A program made the position numbers and the translations under genes. From JAVVFH01 sp032250585 (GTDB taxonomy: Bacteria > Pseudomonadota > Gammaproteobacteria > Xanthomonadales > SZUA-36): a stretch of 17,238 nt of DNA. This document shows, one piece after another, positions 14,415 to 17,238 of this stretch. The stretch lies in assembly GCA_032250585.1 (NCBI GenBank), contig JAVVFH010000048.1, positions 1 to 17,238 on the forward strand, in the 5' to 3' direction. The stretch's first letter is position 1. The number at the start of each line of letters is the position of its first letter. Under the pieces are notes generated by a model. The model saw only the letters and a program-made list of their open reading frames with translations, was not told where the DNA came from and ran no database searches.

Positions 14415-16719
14415 TCTGATCCTGATTCTCCGCCAGGCAGGCGGTCATTTCCGTTGGTTCGGAGCCATCGATGAACGGCATTTGCACGGCCGCCTCGCAG
14501 TGCTCGCCGGTCAGCTTGCCGCTGTGTGCGTCGACCCACAGCCAGAACGCGCCGTCCGGCATACGCAGGTCCACCGGCTCGATGCTGAGCTTGCGGAACA
14601 GGCCGGCCCACAGCTGCATGGCCGCGTTGGCTCCCGTCACGCCGGCCGGGCGGTTGTCGTCCTCGCCCACCCAGGTCACCGCGACGCGGTTAGCAGTATA
14701 TCCGACAAACCAGCTGTCCCGGCGATCGTTGGTGGTGCCCGTCTTGCCGGCAATGGGCCCCGTCTCGCCCAGCAAAGCGGGCAAAGCCCGCGCGGTGCCC
14801 TCTGTCACCACCCGGGTCAGGGCATAGGTCAGCACGCTGATCGCCTCGCGGCGGGCCTGCGGCAGCATCCGCATCGGGTAGCGCAGCAGTTCATCGCCCT
14901 GGGTGGTCTGCACCGCCGTTACCGAACGCAGCGGCACACTGAAGCCGCCGGCGGCCAGCGACTGGTAAATCTGCGTAACCTCCAGCGGCGTCAGTTCCAC
15001 CGCGCCGAGGAAAACCGAGGGCAGCGCCGCGACATCCGTCGTCACGCCCAGCTGCACCAGCTTGTTGACCAGGTTGTTGGCGCCCAGCTGCAGGCCGAGC
15101 CGCACGGTGGCCTGGTTGTAGGAATGCACCAGGGCCTCCAGCAGGCTCACCTCGCCATGGTCCTTGAGGTCATAATTGGCGGGTGTCCAGTCGCTGCCGT
15201 TGGGCAGGCGCAGGCTCACCGGGCTGTCGTCTATGCGGGTCAGCAGGTTGTAGTCGGTTGTATGCTCCAGCGCCAGCAGGTAAACCAGCGGCTTGATGAT
15301 GGAGCCCACCTGGCGCCGCGCGTGCAGGGCGCGGTTGAAGCCGGCGCGGTTCGGGTAGCGATCACCGACCAGCGCCAGAATCTCGCCGGTCGAGCTGTCA
15401 GCAAGCACCAGGGCCCCCTGCAGGCTGGGCGAAAGCCCGCGCTGCGCCAGGTCGTCCAGCCCGGCACTGACGGCCGCCTGGGCTTTTTCCTGGTCTACCG
15501 GCGACAGCGTGGTGAAGATCCGCAAGCCCTCGGTTTTCAGGTCCTCTTCACGGTACACCTGTGACAGCTGCCCGCGCACCAACTGCACGAAGGCGTGGTA
15601 GCGGCTGCCCCTCGCGCGCGGCCGGGCGGTCACGCCAAGCGGGGCCGCGCTGGCCGACCTGGCTTGTGCTGCGCTCAACAGGCCGGTCTCCTCAAGCGCG
15701 GCCAGCACCTCGTTGCGCCGCCGCTTCGCGCGCTCAGGATGGCGCCGCGGATTGTAGTACGAGGCGCCGCGCACGAGGCCGATCAGCAGCGCGACCTGCG
15801 GCGTCTGCAGGCGCTCGAGCGGCTGGTCGAAATAGAACTGGCTGGCACGCCCGAAGCCATGCACCGCGTAAGCGCCCTGTTGACCGAGGAACACTTCATT
15901 GAGATAGGCTTCCAGGATCTCCGCTTTGTCGTAATGGGCCTCGAGCAGCAAGGCCATGACCGCCTCGTTCAGCTTGCGCCACAGGGTCCGCTCGTGGCTC
16001 AGGAAGAAATTCTTGACCAACTGCTGGGTCAGGGTGCTGCCGCCCTGCACCGCCCGGCCGGCCTTCAGGTTCACCAGCGCAGCGCGCGCGATACCGCGCA
16101 GGTCGAGCCCCGGGTGGTGTTTGAAGTTGCGGTCCTCCACCGCCTGCAGGCCGGTGATCAACAGCGGCGGAGCGTCCTGGATCCGCACCAGCGTGCGGTC
16201 TTCTTTCGCCAGCGGATAAATGGACGCGATCTCGGCCGGATCCAGGCGCGCGAGGCTGATTTCCGCGCCGCCCTCCACCTCGCGCAGGCCCGAGACTTTG
16301 CCGCCGGCCAGGGCCACGCTGAAATGCTTCGCATCCTGCCCGCCGTCCGGAAACACGAAGGCGCGCCGGTAGATTTCGAATCGACCGCCCGCGACGCGGT
16401 ACTGCCCCGGCAAAGCGACCCGATCGACTTTGCGGTAGCCGGAAATCTCCAGCTCCGTTTCCAGGTCGCCGGGGCTGACCGCCGCGCCGGGGTAAAGCTC
16501 GAGCGCGCGCGCGTAGACCCGGCTGGGCAGATCCCATTTGCGGCCTTCAAATTCGGTGGTCACCTGGTGGTTGAGGTAGAGAACCCAGGGCAGCATCAGG
16601 CCGAGCGCCACGCCCGCCAGCAACAGCGCCAGCCGCCACACCCTGCCGAACCAGCCGCGCCCGGCGGGCCTGGGCGCTTTCGCGCGGCGGCCCGATGTCC
16701 GTTTTTTACTCTTGCTCAT
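14377..16719 (-). CDS. mrcB: Bifunctional penicillin-binding protein 1b
   Basis: This class A PBP of about 780 residues polymerises and cross-links peptidoglycan. A basic cytoplasmic tail (SKSKKR, then SGRRAK) precedes one membrane segment, LALLLAGVALGLMLPWVLYL. A UB2H-like region follows. The glycosyltransferase domain has catalytic Glu195 in VEDRNFKHHPG, then QGGSTLTQQLVKN and RKLNEAVMALLLE. The transpeptidase has SxxK (Ser473, SIIK), SYN (533-535) and KTGT (659-662). I chose the ATG at 16719 because it starts the basic tail; the frame is open to 16833, so a longer form is possible. The ribosome site is weak. The stop is TAG, overlapping the TPR lipoprotein gene, its probable partner. Confidence 0.96.
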   Translation of the reverse strand: MSKSKKRTSGRRAKAPRPAGRGWFGRVWRLALLLAGVALGLMLPWVLYLNHQVTTEFEGRKWDLPSRVYARALELYPGAAVSPGDLETELEISGYRKVDRVALPGQYRVAGGRFEIYRRAFVFPDGGQDAKHFSVALAGGKVSGLREVEGGAEISLARLDPAEIASIYPLAKEDRTLVRIQDAPPLLITGLQAVEDRNFKHHPGLDLRGIARAALVNLKAGRAVQGGSTLTQQLVKNFFLSHERTLWRKLNEAVMALLLEAHYDKAEILEAYLNEVFLGQQGAYAVHGFGRASQFYFDQPLERLQTPQVALLIGLVRGASYYNPRRHPERAKRRRNEVLAALEETGLLSAAQARSASAAPLGVTARPRARGSRYHAFVQLVRGQLSQVYREEDLKTEGLRIFTTLSPVDQEKAQAAVSAGLDDLAQRGLSPSLQGALVLADSSTGEILALVGDRYPNRAGFNRALHARRQVGSIIKPLVYLLALEHTTDYNLLTRIDDSPVSLRLPNGSDWTPANYDLKDHGEVSLLEALVHSYNQATVRLGLQLGANNLVNKLVQLGVTTDVAALPSVFLGAVELTPLEVTQIYQSLAAGGFSVPLRSVTAVQTTQGDELLRYPMRMLPQARREAISVLTYALTRVVTEGTARALPALLGETGPIAGKTGTTNDRRDSWFVGYTANRVAVTWVGEDDNRPAGVTGANAAMQLWAGLFRKLSIEPVDLRMPDGAFWLWVDAHSGKLTGEHCEAAVQMPFIDGSEPTEMTACLAENQDQNEKSFWKKLFEN

Positions 16720-16783
16720 TGATCCGAACATTGCACCATTAAAACCCATAGCATGCTGCCGGGTGACAGGACCCGGACCTTTG

Positions 16784-16812
16784 ACCATAATGACGGGATT
16801 TGATCCCGGCAA
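16784..16812 (-). promoter_or_regulatory. Candidate mrcB promoter with an internal palindrome
   Basis: On the minus strand, TTGCCG (16812-16807) and TATGGT (16789-16784) are spaced by 17 bases, about 65 bases upstream of the chosen mrcB start. The spacer contains the perfect inverted repeat CGGGAT-N3-ATCCCG (16794-16808), which could be an operator or simply chance. If this promoter is real, the longest open frame (start at 16833) would not be fully transcribed, supporting the shorter PBP1b start. Confidence 0.3.
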
Positions 16813-16904
16813 AACTCGCGCGGGAACCCGCATTTTATCCAGCCCGGCGGCCTGAATACCATGGCTGCCGGAAAATCAGGGAAAATTCCTTACAACAACA
16901 CCGG

Positions 16905-17238
16905 ATGAGCACCGATTTGCCAGAATCAAGGGAGCCCACCGCCGCGCTCGGCCCGGGCTTGCGCCGGCATCCCGACTTCGAGCCCGGCCGTCCCCTGCTG
17001 CTGACGGCTCGCGGACTGCGGCCGGCCGCCGGCGGCTGCGCGAAACTGCTGAGGCAACTGGAAGACCTCGCGGGCAACCTGGCCGGCCCCCTGGTCCTCA
17101 GCTGCCTGAGCAACGCGCAGGAGGAACTCAACCCCTTCGCCGGGCTGCCGATGACAGCGGAAGCCGCCCTGAGTTCGCCGCTGTCCGCCACACTGGTATC
17201 GGCGCTGGCGCCGGGCCAGGCGCACGAGTGGGACCAGT
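16905..17238 (+). CDS. Unrecognised protein, N-terminal 111 residues
   Basis: This frame is open from ATG at 16905 to the window edge. Third codon positions are almost all G or C, as in neighbouring genes, which supports real coding. The protein begins MSTDLPESREPTAALGPG and includes RPLLLTARGLRPAAGGC, then LLRQLEDLAGNLAGPLVLSC and AQEELNPFAGLP. I see no signal peptide, membrane segment, P-loop or metal motif in this part. I do not recognise the family. There is no strong ribosome site before the ATG, so the start is uncertain. It is divergent from mrcB, with about 185 bases between them holding the candidate mrcB promoter. Confidence 0.6.
   Translation, partial: MSTDLPESREPTAALGPGLRRHPDFEPGRPLLLTARGLRPAAGGCAKLLRQLEDLAGNLAGPLVLSCLSNAQEELNPFAGLPMTAEAALSSPLSATLVSALAPGQAHEWDQ

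Noticed and set aside
14482..16722. Two long plus-strand open frames (360 and 375 codons) opposite mrcB
   Set aside because: Both are antisense to intact PBP1b catalytic domains and are Gln/His/Arg-rich shadows.

Overview
The window reads as a high-GC chromosomal segment from a gammaproteobacterium. The evidence is the gene content and order (kdsD/kdsC/lptCAB/rpoN/hpf/ptsN), the yoaA-tsaB pair, the mrcB plus TPR-lipoprotein pair, and a REP-type palindrome of the kind common in Xanthomonadales and Pseudomonas. HprK, a mannose-family EIIA, HPr and EI next to mgtE resemble the arrangement in Xanthomonas-like and related lineages rather than the enteric one. I cannot name the species. Almost everything here is conserved core genome; I see no CRISPR array, transposase, phage gene, tRNA or rRNA.

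Left block, all on the + strand (1-11077). The first 206 bases are the 3' end of an open frame that is chimeric. Its last ~25 residues are the C-terminus of KdsD, but the preceding ~47 residues are RecD2-type helicase sequence. Next come kdsC (KDO synthesis) and lptC-lptA-lptB (LPS transport to the outer membrane), then rpoN (sigma-54) and hpf (ribosome hibernation). A regulatory phosphotransferase cluster follows: ptsN, hprK, rapZ, a mannose-type EIIA, ptsH and ptsI. Many of these genes overlap by 4 bases or lie within about 10 bases, which suggests one or a few operons. The relay would run EI to HPr to the EIIA proteins, with HprK acting on HPr Ser47. No EIIB/EIIC transport component is visible, so the system looks regulatory. 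A long inverted repeat after ptsI and a perfect -10 box then separate off mgtE, a Mg2+ channel with its own leader.

Middle (11078-11207). A REP-like palindrome with 21-bp arms and a 21-bp tandem duplication sit between convergent mgtE and tsaB; the second copy of the duplication includes the tsaB stop codon.

Right block, on the - strand (16719 down to 11203): mrcB (PBP1b), a TPR lipoprotein that is a plausible PBP1b partner, yoaA (Fe-S DinG-family helicase) and tsaB (tRNA t6A synthesis). The genes overlap or nearly touch. After a divergent intergenic region, an unrecognised + strand gene starts at 16905 and runs off the window.

The observation most worth checking is the RecD2/KdsD junction at the left edge, which is probably an assembly chimera. 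I did not find convincing evidence of a previously undescribed system.
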